Shown in pieces: positions 52,514 to 60,588 of a stretch of 64,000 bases of DNA. The first letter of the stretch is position 1. Each line of letters starts with the position of its first letter. Made by a program: the position numbers and the translations under genes. Under the pieces are notes generated by a model that searched no databases, had not been told where the DNA came from, and was given only the letters and a program-made list of their open reading frames with translations. Source of the DNA: Eubacterium sp. (GTDB lineage Bacteria; Bacillota; Clostridia; Lachnospirales; Lachnospiraceae); assembly GCA_017477505.1 (NCBI GenBank), contig JAFUVQ010000005.1, forward strand, positions 38,984 through 102,983, read 5' to 3'.

Positions 52514-53902
52514 TTGGCACATAAAGCAAAAAAAAGAGCTATCGCTCTGCTTATCATAGCTTCGCTTATGGTTGGCAGCACGAGCTATGCATTTCCTGAA
52601 AACAAAATATTACGTGATATTACTGCCACTCCCGGAGATCCATCAACTGAGGATAAGACAGAAACTAAGACTGATGATACCACTGAGAACAAGACGGGAG
52701 ATGAATCATCTACCGAAAAGGGTTCTGAGGATGGGTCTACATCCGAAGAAGGAGCAACTATCACAGTTCCCGGGCAGACTATAGCATATACGACGAGTCA
52801 GACTGTCATTCTTACCGAGGAACAGCTTCGAGCTATCTATGGTAAGGAATATGACACCAAGAAGTCCAATCTTGAAAATGCACTTATGTTCCTCAATAAA
52901 CTCAAGGAAGGACAGAACTCATTTATGCAGGAGATGATCGAACTTGATGAGATGATCCTTGCATATAATGACAAGATTGAGGCACTTGATGCCCAGCAGG
53001 CTGAGATTTCTCAGCTTATTGCTGAAACACAGGCTTCGCTTGATACTGCCAGAGAAGTGGAAAATCATCAGAACGAAGTTATAAAAAGCCACATTAAGAA
53101 TTCTTATGAAAATGGAAATTATGGGCTCATGGAAGTTCTCATCAACGCTGAAAGCTTTTCAGATTTCCTGAATAAGAGTGAGTATGTTAATGCGGTCAAC
53201 ATTTATGACAGAAGGCTTCTTGAGCAGTATGCAGAAACAAGAAAAACCGTGGCAAATAAATATGCTATGCTTACTACCATGCAGGAAGATACCACCAAAC
53301 TGATGGATGAGTATACTGACTCACAGGCAGCGCTTCAGGTACTTGCTGATGCAAAAGAAGAGCAGGTTCTTACTTATGAAAGCGATATCAAGTATGCCAA
53401 GACAGAGTATGAGAAGCTTCAGACGGACCTTGAGGCAATGCTCGTAAAGGTTGAGACAAATACGACTTATGTATATGTCGGACCTGCATTTATAACAACA
53501 GGACTTACGGCAGGAAAATTCCAGTGGCCGTGTCCTTCAAGTACACGTATCACATCAGGCTTCGGTGGAAGAGCAGCACCTATGGCGGGTGCATCGACAT
53601 ATCACCGTGGTATTGATATAGGTGCAGAGATGGGAGCACCAGTAATCGCTGCGGCAGACGGTATGGTAATATCTGTCGGATATATGGGGTCCGGTGGCAA
53701 TACCGTAATGATTGATCACGGTAATACCGTTGTTACGGTATATCATCACCTTTCCGGATATGCAACTGAGGAAGGAAAGGTAGTAAAAAAAGGTGAGGTT
53801 ATAGGCTTTGTTGGAAGTACGGGAGTATCTACCGGTCCGCACCTTCATTTCGGTGTTAGAATCGGTGGTAACTATATCGATCCTCTGACATATTTCAAAT
53901 AA
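52514..53902 (+). CDS. Secreted coiled-coil M23 peptidase, FtsX partner
   Basis: Exported protein (462 aa) with a signal peptide (KKRAIALLIIASLMVG.., cleavage near SYA-FP), a Thr/Glu-rich linker and a long coiled coil (~105-330). A C-terminal LytM/M23 metallopeptidase follows. The zinc and catalytic residues His364 and Asp368 (HRGIDIG), His443 and His445 (HLHF) are present, so unlike EnvC the enzyme may be active. The TTG start at 52514 with GGGGG upstream is preferred over a TTG overlapping the ftsX stop. The FtsE-FtsX-coiled-coil order matches the PcsB/EnvC/CwlO-type hydrolase systems. Confidence 0.92.
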   Translation: MAHKAKKRAIALLIIASLMVGSTSYAFPENKILRDITATPGDPSTEDKTETKTDDTTENKTGDESSTEKGSEDGSTSEEGATITVPGQTIAYTTSQTVILTEEQLRAIYGKEYDTKKSNLENALMFLNKLKEGQNSFMQEMIELDEMILAYNDKIEALDAQQAEISQLIAETQASLDTAREVENHQNEVIKSHIKNSYENGNYGLMEVLINAESFSDFLNKSEYVNAVNIYDRRLLEQYAETRKTVANKYAMLTTMQEDTTKLMDEYTDSQAALQVLADAKEEQVLTYESDIKYAKTEYEKLQTDLEAMLVKVETNTTYVYVGPAFITTGLTAGKFQWPCPSSTRITSGFGGRAAPMAGASTYHRGIDIGAEMGAPVIAAADGMVISVGYMGSGGNTVMIDHGNTVVTVYHHLSGYATEEGKVVKKGEVIGFVGSTGVSTGPHLHFGVRIGGNYIDPLTYFK

Positions 53903-53910
53903 AACTATGG

Positions 53911-53942
53911 GGAGTCAAAGAGTTTTTACTTTGACTCCTTTA
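53911..53942 (+). terminator. Hairpin terminator between the M23 gene and the protease gene
   Basis: 10-bp stem GGAGTCAAAG / CTTTGACTCC, 8-nt loop AGTTTTTA, then TTT. The short T-run suggests partial termination. Confidence 0.75.
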
Positions 53943-53962
53943 CCTATTGAAAGGACAGAAAA

Positions 53963-55180
53963 ATGAGAAAGTTTAGAAAAGGGCTGATGGTATTCTCCAT
54001 CTCAGCAGCTATGGTATTAACGCTCATCAGTTGTGGAAAAAAACAGGAAACTACAGAGGATGATGGCACATTTGATGCTAATTCGGAAAGAATACAGAAA
54101 AAGACAGATGAGATAAATGGAATCGTTGATAAATACTTCTATTTTGATACTGACAGCAAAAAACAGGAAGAGGACTATTATGACGGACTCATGGCAGGGC
54201 TCGATGATCCTTATTCGGTTTATTATACTCCCGAGCAGTATGCAGAGCAGCAGAAAGATGACGAGGGAAAATACGAAGGTATAGGCGCTGTAGTTTCAAA
54301 GAATTACGACACGGGTGAGATATATGTAGTAAACCCCATAGCCGGAAGCCCTGCTGAGGAAGCAGGGCTTCTGCCGGATGACGTATTTGTTCAGATAGAT
54401 GACCTGGAACTTACTGTAGATTATACACTTGATGCGGCTGTAGCCCGTATAAGAGGTAAAGACGGAACGACAGTTCATTTGAAAATGTACAGACCTGGTG
54501 ATAAGGAATTCTATGAATTTGATATACAGCGCAGGGAGATTGAAAATGTAACCGTTGAGCATGAAATGCTCGATGGAAATATAGGTTATATTAAAGTATC
54601 ACAGTTTATCGTTCCTACAGCAGGACACTTTAAGGAAGCTGTTGATGATCTGACAGACCAGGGCATGAAAGGTCTGGTTATAGATCTTCGTGGTAACCCG
54701 GGAGGCCTCGTAGACTCAGCTGTAGAGATGTGTGACTATATAATAGCAGATGACAGCAGTGTACCTGGCGGTGCCGGAAAAGGAATGGTTGTATATACGG
54801 AAGATAAAAACGGAAATGTTATAGATGAGAACAAGTGCTCTGACGGGCACAGTGTAGATGTTCCTATAGTTCTTCTTGTAAATGGAAACAGCGCCAGCTC
54901 CTCTGAGATTTTCACAGGCTGTATGAAAGATTATGGTAAAGCAACCATAGTTGGTACCCAGACTTACGGAAAAGGAATAGTTCAGATAATTCATCCTTTA
55001 TCTGACGGTTCAGCCATTAAACTTACTATAGCCAAGTACTTTACACCGGCCGGAAATGATATCCATGAAGTGGGAATCGCACCTGATGTTGAAGTAGAGC
55101 TTGACGAAAGTCTTAAGACCAAGGTAAGAATTGATCATGATGAAGATAATCAGCTTCAGGAAGCATTAAAGCAGTTTTAA
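53963..55180 (+). CDS. S41 C-terminal processing peptidase (CtpA-like), lipoprotein
   Basis: Extracytoplasmic serine protease (405 aa). The N-terminus is a lipoprotein signal with LISC (Cys ~25). A PDZ domain (~95-190) contains [19 protein letters not shown]. The S41 core has DLRGNPGG, the Ser in NSASSSEIF (~310-317) and the Lys in TYGKGIVQ (~337), forming the Ser/Lys dyad. It cleaves C-termini of exported proteins, often wall hydrolases or their regulators. This fits its place after ftsEX and the M23 gene. Confidence 0.95.
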   Translation: MRKFRKGLMVFSISAAMVLTLISCGKKQETTEDDGTFDANSERIQKKTDEINGIVDKYFYFDTDSKKQEEDYYDGLMAGLDDPYSVYYTPEQYAEQQKDDEGKYEGIGAVVSKNYDTGEIYVVNPIAGSPAEEAGLLPDDVFVQIDDLELTVDYTLDAAVARIRGKDGTTVHLKMYRPGDKEFYEFDIQRREIENVTVEHEMLDGNIGYIKVSQFIVPTAGHFKEAVDDLTDQGMKGLVIDLRGNPGGLVDSAVEMCDYIIADDSSVPGGAGKGMVVYTEDKNGNVIDENKCSDGHSVDVPIVLLVNGNSASSSEIFTGCMKDYGKATIVGTQTYGKGIVQIIHPLSDGSAIKLTIAKYFTPAGNDIHEVGIAPDVEVELDESLKTKVRIDHDEDNQLQEALKQF

Positions 55181-55223
55181 GAAGACGGTCATACGCAGGT
55201 TTCAAAAAATGAAAGAGGTAGGT

Positions 55224-56822
55224 ATGGAAAGAGAGATGATCATTGTCCTTGATTTTGGAGGACAATACAACCAGCTGATAGCAAGGCGTGTAAGAGAATG
55301 TAATGTATATGCAGAGGTACATCCTTACACAATGCCGCTCGATAAGATTAAGGAAATGAATCCCAAAGGTATAATCTTCACAGGTGGACCAAACAGTGTT
55401 TATGCGGAGGATTCACCTACATATTCAAAGGAAATCTTTGAACTTGGAATTCCGATTATGGGTATATGCTATGGTTCTCAGCTGGTAGCTCACCTCCTGG
55501 GAGGGCGGGTTGCTACGGCTCCGGTAAGTGAGTACGGCAGGACTGAAACGATTATTGACGCAAATATGGATACAGCTAAAGCATCCATAAATAATCCGGA
55601 GAAAACAAAATCAAAATTATTCCGTGGTATAAAGAATAAGATAACAACCTGGATGAGTCATACTGATTATATAGCGGAGGCTCCTGAAGGGTTTACTATT
55701 ACTGCGCATACCAAAGATTGCCCTGTTGCAGCCATGGAGAATCCCGAGAGAAGGATATATGCAACCCAGTTCCATCCGGAAGTAATGCATACTGAACAGG
55801 GAAAAGAAATACTCCGTAATTTTGTATATAGTGTATGTGATTGTGTCGGTGACTGGAAGATGGACTCATTTGTAGAGTCAACAGTAAAGGCACTTCGTGA
55901 GAAGATAGGAAATGGCAGAGTTTTATGTGCGCTTTCAGGAGGGGTTGATTCATCAGTGGCAGCTGTACTACTGTCAAAAGCTGTAGGAAAGCAGCTTACC
56001 TGCGTTTTTGTTGACCATGGTCTTCTCAGGAAGAACGAAGGAGATGAAGTAGAAGCCGTATTCGGGCCTGACGGAAATTATGATCTCAACTTTATAAGAG
56101 TAAATGCCCAGGGCCGTTTCTATGAGAAGCTTTCGGGAGTGACAGATCCTGAGGCAAAGAGAAAGATTATAGGTGAGGAATTCATCAGGGTATTTGAAGA
56201 AGAATCAAAGAAGATAGGTGCAGTTGATTTCCTTGCACAGGGAACTATCTATCCTGATGTTATTGAATCGGGTCTCGGCAAGTCAGCGGTCATAAAATCA
56301 CACCACAACGTAGGCGGACTTCCGGACTATGTTGATTTTAAGGAAATAGTAGAACCTCTCAGAATGCTCTTTAAGGATGAAGTAAGAAAGGCTGGACTTG
56401 AACTGGGAATTCCTGAATATCTGGTATTCAGACAGCCGTTCCCCGGACCGGGACTGGGAGTGCGTATAATAGATGAGATAACACCGGAAAAGGTGCGTAT
56501 AGTTCAGGATGCGGATTATATATTCCGGGATGAGATGGATAAGGCACTTGCCGGTGGACGTATCAAACATCTCCCGAATCAGTATTTTGCAGCACTTTCC
56601 AATATGCGTTCTGTTGGAGTTATGGGAGACTTCAGAACCTTCGATTATGCTGTGGTACTCCGTGCAGTAAATACATCAGACTTTATGACTGCAGACTGCA
56701 CAGACATTCCATTTGAGGTACTTCAAAGAACTATGAACAGAATCATAAATGAAGTAAAAGGAGTAAACCGAGTGCTTTATGATCTGACATCAAAGCCACC
56801 TGGTACTATTGAGCTGTTATAA
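55224..56822 (+). CDS. guaA: GMP synthase (glutamine-hydrolysing)
   Basis: Purine enzyme (532 aa) converting XMP to GMP. The class I amidotransferase domain has Cys82 in GICYGSQ and THE FHPEV motif His/Glu in TQFHPEV. The ATP-pyrophosphatase loop is ALSGGVDSS (~236-244), and the dimerisation domain ends in [10 protein letters not shown] start at ATG 55224, with AAAGAGG upstream; the outer ATG at 55209 lacks a site. No purine riboswitch fits in the 43-bp gap. The 3' end is duplicated 3.5 kb downstream with synonymous differences, marking it as an integration site. Confidence 0.98.
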   Translation: MEREMIIVLDFGGQYNQLIARRVRECNVYAEVHPYTMPLDKIKEMNPKGIIFTGGPNSVYAEDSPTYSKEIFELGIPIMGICYGSQLVAHLLGGRVATAPVSEYGRTETIIDANMDTAKASINNPEKTKSKLFRGIKNKITTWMSHTDYIAEAPEGFTITAHTKDCPVAAMENPERRIYATQFHPEVMHTEQGKEILRNFVYSVCDCVGDWKMDSFVESTVKALREKIGNGRVLCALSGGVDSSVAAVLLSKAVGKQLTCVFVDHGLLRKNEGDEVEAVFGPDGNYDLNFIRVNAQGRFYEKLSGVTDPEAKRKIIGEEFIRVFEEESKKIGAVDFLAQGTIYPDVIESGLGKSAVIKSHHNVGGLPDYVDFKEIVEPLRMLFKDEVRKAGLELGIPEYLVFRQPFPGPGLGVRIIDEITPEKVRIVQDADYIFRDEMDKALAGGRIKHLPNQYFAALSNMRSVGVMGDFRTFDYAVVLRAVNTSDFMTADCTDIPFEVLQRTMNRIINEVKGVNRVLYDLTSKPPGTIELL

Positions 56823-56870
56823 TACAAAAAACGTGGGAAGCCTTGTAAATAAAGGCTTCCCATTTTTTTC
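56805..56870 (+). repeat. Left copy of 66-bp direct repeat (guaA 3' tail and terminator), candidate attL
   Basis: Covers the codons for T-I-E-L-L, the stop, and the terminator of guaA. It matches 60300-60365 at 62 of 66 positions. Positions 56820-56870 (51 bp) are identical to 60315-60365. The four mismatches all fall in the coding tail and are synonymous. Confidence 0.9.
56834..56869 (+). terminator. guaA terminator
   Basis: 11-bp stem TGGGAAGCCTT / AAGGCTTCCCA with a 7-nt loop and seven T. An identical copy stands at 60329-60364. Confidence 0.96.
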
Positions 56871-56892
56871 GTCTACAAAATGTCTACAATTT
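56871..56892 (+). repeat. Short tandem repeat GTCTACAA next to the left att-like repeat
   Basis: GTCTACAA occurs at 56871-56878 and 56882-56889 (11-bp period), starting at the first base after the 66-bp repeat. Such short direct repeats beside a core site resemble recombinase arm sites, but this is only suggestive. Confidence 0.4.
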
Positions 56893-56966
56893 TAACTTTT
56901 TTACTATATGAATTATCATAGTCTATATCGGAAAGATCCATATGAGATTTTGGAGGATATAACAGA

Positions 56967-57272
56967 ATGAGATTATTGGTTATACTTTCTCCGACAAATA
57001 AATGGGGAACAAAGACTGAATACACTAAGCTCAGAAAGTTCTTGATTAAGGACGGATACCTGCGTATTGCACCTGAGGTTTTTATGAGGGTTGTGACTAA
57101 TAGAAAAGGCTGCGAAAAGCATTTCAGAAGAATTCAGGAATACGCTCCGAAGACCGGAGTCGTGAGGATGATTCGTTTGACAGAGAAGCAGTACTCTAAC
57201 ATTACATATGTCTCCGGAGAGCCTGATTTACAGGAAAAACCAGTTGGTAATAACTGCCTGATAATGCTATAA
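56967..57272 (+). CDS. Orphan Cas2-like protein lacking the catalytic Asp
   Basis: A small protein (101 aa) with the Cas2 ferredoxin-like pattern of type II/V systems: MRLLVI strand, KLRKFLIKDGYLRI, FMRVVTNRKGCEKHFRRI, and TGVVRMIRLTEKQYSNITYVSG. Cas2 forms the dimeric centre of the Cas1-Cas2 integrase. At the end of strand 1, where Cas2 has a metal-binding Asp (F-D-x-P), this protein reads L-S-P-T, so nuclease activity is unlikely. The start has GGAGG 10 nt upstream. No cas1, effector, tracrRNA or CRISPR array was found. It is alone in the islet after guaA. It could be a VapD-like relative, but the RKFL-KDG and TEKQY motifs favour Cas2. Confidence 0.75.
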   Translation: MRLLVILSPTNKWGTKTEYTKLRKFLIKDGYLRIAPEVFMRVVTNRKGCEKHFRRIQEYAPKTGVVRMIRLTEKQYSNITYVSGEPDLQEKPVGNNCLIML

Positions 57273-57315
57273 TTACTGTTAGGAAAAGAGACTTTTATAC
57301 TTAAATCATTACTTT

Positions 57316-57379
57316 GTGCATGGTGCATTTGAACAGTACTAAATGTAATACAAATACGATGCACCACTGCATCGTTCAA
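57316..57379. repeat. Overlapping inverted repeats between the Cas2-like and lipase-like genes
   Basis: TGGTGCAT (57321-57328) pairs with ATGCACCA (57359-57366). TTGAAC (57329-57334) pairs with GTTCAA (57374-57379). GATGCA (57358-57363) pairs with TGCATC (57368-57373). The pairings are mutually exclusive, so the region could switch between structures or be a multi-site operator. No T-run follows. The 148-bp gap has no ORF of note. Confidence 0.5.
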
Positions 57380-57420
57380 CTAAATTTGTAAGGTTTGAAT
57401 ATACAAAGAAGGAGGAGTTT

Positions 57421-60207
57421 ATGGGGAAAAACAGGAAGGTTAAAAAAAGGGTTATAGCTCTGATACTCGTCGGGGTTATGATGATCTCTATGGCGCGGGG
57501 ACAGGTTTTTGCAGCAGAAACTATAGAGGACTTCGTGACTATAGGTGGCTATAATTATACTTCAAATGAAGGGAAGAATATCCAGACGGGGGATGCATGT
57601 TACTTCAGGGATGACTGCTTCATGCGGTCCTCATACCTTGGATGTCAGCATATTATGGAACTCTCCATCCAGGCGGCTCTTGCATCTGCTAGTATGTACG
57701 GTCAGAAAATCGACCCTCTTGAGGTGAACTTCGAAGCCAATCCGAACAACCTTATATCCATGCTGGAAAGCATCGGTTTCGAAGATGTTTCAGTGAATGA
57801 TTATTACAGGAAGGAAAAACTCGAAAATTCAGCAGGTGTTGCTGTGGGGCATAGAGAGATAAAGGTAAATGGAAAAACTTATACTCTGCTTGCCATAATT
57901 CTGAGAAGCGCCGGTTATAAGCAGGAGTGGGCAGGGAATTTTACAGTAGGCGACGGAGATATCCATGAGGGCTTTAAGGCTGCCAGAGATGAGATTCTGC
58001 GCTATACGAAGCAGTATATAAAGAATAATGGTATCAGTGGAGATATAAAGGTTTGGATAGCAGGCCACAGCCGCGGCGCGGCCATATCCAATTCGCTTGG
58101 AGGGTTCTTCGCAGGCGGAGGTATTGACTATTTCGGTGGTACTGTCAGTATAACTCCGGAGGATGTTTACTGTTATACATTTGCAACTCCACGCACTGTT
58201 AAGGATGGACTGGATAAGAATACCGAGCTGTCCGTTGCAGCTGCTAGAGGTGGCGCTTATGCATATGATACGCCCGGGGATGCCTATACCTATACGGGTG
58301 GCGGCACCCTTGATACTAAGACTGATATTTATAAGGGTATCAGGAATTTCACTCCGCCTTATGATATCTTTACGGAGCTTCCTCCAAGTAGCTGGGGCTT
58401 TGTTCACTACGGAAATGATTTTTTGCTGGATGATGGCGGAACAATCTCGGTTGATGATATGAAAGCGGAGCTGTCAAGCCTTAATACGTATGCCTACGAT
58501 GACTTTGTTAAAGGTGATTACAGAGATTTCACAAGATATACATTTGACCTTAAGACTATGCAGCTTACGCCGGATCCGGATCCTTCGGGACCTGACAATA
58601 TGGGAGACTTTCTGAGGCAGCGGCTAAATGGCCTCACATATCCGGCTCCTACAAATAAAGATTATGTAGACGGAGGCTGGGAGGACACACTCAAAGGAAT
58701 TGCCGGTCTGTACGGAATGGCTTCGACCAGTTTTGTTGACGGAGTTCCGGAAGGAAAGAGTAGTATCATAACACCTGTTTTCGCAGCATTTCTCGCGTAT
58801 TCAAGTGAGAGACTTATAGCTGAAGGTCGTGCGGCAAATGAAGAAGAAGCTATATCGCTTACATTTATAGGTATACTTGAGTTCTTAGGTGAGGAAAAGA
58901 TAGACACGAACGGCTTTACCGTAGACGATGCCATGTTGATCCTTTCCAAATATATAGATGAAAATCCGGATTCGGAACTGGTAAATACACTGATACATGC
59001 TATAACCGACGGAATGCAGGAAGGCTCCATGGAAAGAATGCTGCTGCAGAACCTCGCAACAATGTTCTGTGTCGTAAATGATGGAGAGGAGCCTACACTT
59101 GAAGAAGGACTTCTTGAGATGTTCAGAGCCTGCTACAAGGGGGCAGATCCGAACAGTGTGGCATATACCTATGGTTACAATACGCCTGAAAGTGTAAGGC
59201 AGGGTATGCTCTATCCGCTGCTTTCTATGGTTTTAACTGATGTACCGGATATAAGCAATCTTATCGGGGAAGATCCGGATACTTATAACCTTGACGGACG
59301 TGCTCCTTTTGCAGGGTTTATCAATGCCGTGATCAGAATGGTGAATACTGAAAAGGATGAAGACGGAAATGTGATCGCTCCATATACCAACATAAATGAT
59401 GCGGCGGATCGCACGGTTGGATTTGTTATAGAGGATTACCTCAGAGATGCGGTAAATGTAACGAAGAGCCAGTATGGTGAAGCTTATTACCAGGATGCAA
59501 AGAGACATCTTGACACCCTTGAGGATCACATTCCGGAGTTTAGGAGGCTCATTACTTATGCTCTTTTCTATACGGAGGGAGTGCCTTTTGATGTGGAAAA
59601 TGTGATAAAAACTGCAACAACATTCGTGGGGAATACCGCAATAATCCCACCTGCACACTATGCTGAGGTTTATCTTGCATGGGCAAGGGCGGCAGATGTT
59701 ACCTCCTTTGGATTTTCCGACCACTATATAGAAAAGAAGGAAGGAACTCCTGCGAATTGTGCTTCGGAAGGGATTATAGATCAGTATATCCTTCATGATA
59801 TGGGACAGTCGGTGGCCTACACTGATAAATACCTTACGGAGGAGGCTACAAGAAGCAATACAGTAGTACCGAAAACGGCCCATGAACCGGGTGAAAAGGT
59901 GATCCAGAATAGAGTAGAAGCGACCTATGAGAAGGACGGAAGCTATGACGAAGTGACGTATTGCAAGCACTGCCATACTGAACTGGAGAGAGTTAATGTG
60001 GTTATTCCGATGCTGAAAAAGGATACGGATCCGGGTGATGGGAAGAATGCTTCTACCACTGACAAGAATAATAATCAGAATGAGCAGAAACGAAACATAG
60101 TGAAAACAGGAGATACTTTCAATGTAGGAATTCTTATAATCCTGATGACAGTTTCAATGATCATGATAGTCGGCATCGTTATACTTAAACGAAGAGAAAA
60201 ACGCTGA
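57421..60207 (+). CDS. Large secreted, wall-anchored lipase-like (class 3 fold) protein
   Basis: A 928-aa surface protein. The signal peptide (KKRVIALILVGVMMISMA.., cleavage near VFAAE) is followed by an alpha/beta-hydrolase of the lipase class 3 type. The nucleophile elbow is GHSRGAA (Ser217), before AISNSLGGFF and VYCYTFATPRTV. A long region of unknown fold (~330-830) and a small Cys-containing module (EVTYCKHCHTELERV) follow. The C-terminus has a sorting signal: VKTGDT (~894-899), hydrophobic helix, then KRREKR. An AGGAGG lies 6 nt before the ATG. It likely acts on lipids or esters outside the cell, or on host or competitor material; the substrate is unknown. Confidence 0.82.
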   Translation: MGKNRKVKKRVIALILVGVMMISMARGQVFAAETIEDFVTIGGYNYTSNEGKNIQTGDACYFRDDCFMRSSYLGCQHIMELSIQAALASASMYGQKIDPLEVNFEANPNNLISMLESIGFEDVSVNDYYRKEKLENSAGVAVGHREIKVNGKTYTLLAIILRSAGYKQEWAGNFTVGDGDIHEGFKAARDEILRYTKQYIKNNGISGDIKVWIAGHSRGAAISNSLGGFFAGGGIDYFGGTVSITPEDVYCYTFATPRTVKDGLDKNTELSVAAARGGAYAYDTPGDAYTYTGGGTLDTKTDIYKGIRNFTPPYDIFTELPPSSWGFVHYGNDFLLDDGGTISVDDMKAELSSLNTYAYDDFVKGDYRDFTRYTFDLKTMQLTPDPDPSGPDNMGDFLRQRLNGLTYPAPTNKDYVDGGWEDTLKGIAGLYGMASTSFVDGVPEGKSSIITPVFAAFLAYSSERLIAEGRAANEEEAISLTFIGILEFLGEEKIDTNGFTVDDAMLILSKYIDENPDSELVNTLIHAITDGMQEGSMERMLLQNLATMFCVVNDGEEPTLEEGLLEMFRACYKGADPNSVAYTYGYNTPESVRQGMLYPLLSMVLTDVPDISNLIGEDPDTYNLDGRAPFAGFINAVIRMVNTEKDEDGNVIAPYTNINDAADRTVGFVIEDYLRDAVNVTKSQYGEAYYQDAKRHLDTLEDHIPEFRRLITYALFYTEGVPFDVENVIKTATTFVGNTAIIPPAHYAEVYLAWARAADVTSFGFSDHYIEKKEGTPANCASEGIIDQYILHDMGQSVAYTDKYLTEEATRSNTVVPKTAHEPGEKVIQNRVEATYEKDGSYDEVTYCKHCHTELERVNVVIPMLKKDTDPGDGKNASTTDKNNNQNEQKRNIVKTGDTFNVGILIILMTVSMIMIVGIVILKRREKR

Positions 60208-60239
60208 ATTAAAGGAGACGAGCTGATAAGGAGGAAGAA

Positions 60240-60317
60240 ATGAGAGAAGAGATACTTAATATACTTGGTAAGAATGAACATTGGTACCGTGTACCTTTAA
60301 CTATTGAACTCCTTTAA
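60240..60317 (+). CDS. 25-residue mini-ORF ending in the guaA-like tail
   Basis: ATG with GGAGG at 5-nt spacing opens a 25-codon frame (starts MREEILNILG) whose last five residues T-I-E-L-L and stop are those of GuaA in different codons. The frame enters the right copy of the 66-bp repeat in the guaA reading frame. It may be the 5' stub of an islet gene cut by recombination at the guaA tail, or a genuine peptide. No domain is recognisable. Confidence 0.35.
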   Translation: MREEILNILGKNEHWYRVPLTIELL

Positions 60318-60365
60318 TACAAAAAACGTGGGAAGCCTTGTAAATAAAGGCTTCCCATTTTTTTC
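60300..60365 (+). repeat. Right copy of 66-bp direct repeat (guaA tail and terminator), candidate attR
   Basis: Contains ACT ATT GAA CTC CTT TAA (T-I-E-L-L-stop) and a terminator identical to that of guaA. It ends the islet that starts at 56871. The terminator hairpin here (60329-60364) should stop transcription from the lipase-like gene. Confidence 0.9.
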
Positions 60366-60402
60366 AACCCATAGCAAAGTTCTACCTTTCTGTAGTATCA
60401 TG

Positions 60403-60489
60403 CTAACGATTGATAGTTTTGACAATCTCATAGCTATAGCGCACAGGGATATCCACCTTACCGGTTGTCCAGTAAAGAGGATTGTTCTT
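60403..60489 (-). pseudogene. Short remnant reading frame on the minus strand
   Basis: A stop-to-stop frame of 28 codons on the minus strand with protein-like composition (contains GKVDIPVRYSYEIVKTI) and no start codon or ribosome site. It may be the 3' end of a gene truncated when the islet or its neighbour was rearranged. No family is recognised. Confidence 0.2.
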
Positions 60490-60513
60490 TCATGAATAGT
60501 AGATTTTTATACA

Positions 60514-60555
60514 TTATTATAGTATAGTAACTTTATTATAGTATAGTAACTTTAT
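60514..60555 (+). repeat. 19-bp tandem repeat upstream of the second surface-protein gene
   Basis: Two full copies plus four bases of a 19-bp AT-rich unit (TTATTATAGTATAGTAACT), ending 33 bp before the ATG at 60589. Each copy contains TATAGT, a possible -10 element, so the promoter may be duplicated or carry tandem regulator sites. Confidence 0.7.
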
Positions 60556-60588
60556 ATCTCGAAAAGACATATTCTGGAGGTTACGCGT

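Noticed and set aside
56871-60300. CRISPR array or tracrRNA near the Cas2-like gene
   Set aside because: No repeat of 24-40 bp recurs at spacer-like intervals; only 8-bp and inverted repeats are present.
60304-60495. A 63-codon plus-strand frame starting at the right repeat
   Set aside because: Its first part is the guaA terminator copy and it lacks a ribosome site; the composition is not protein-like.
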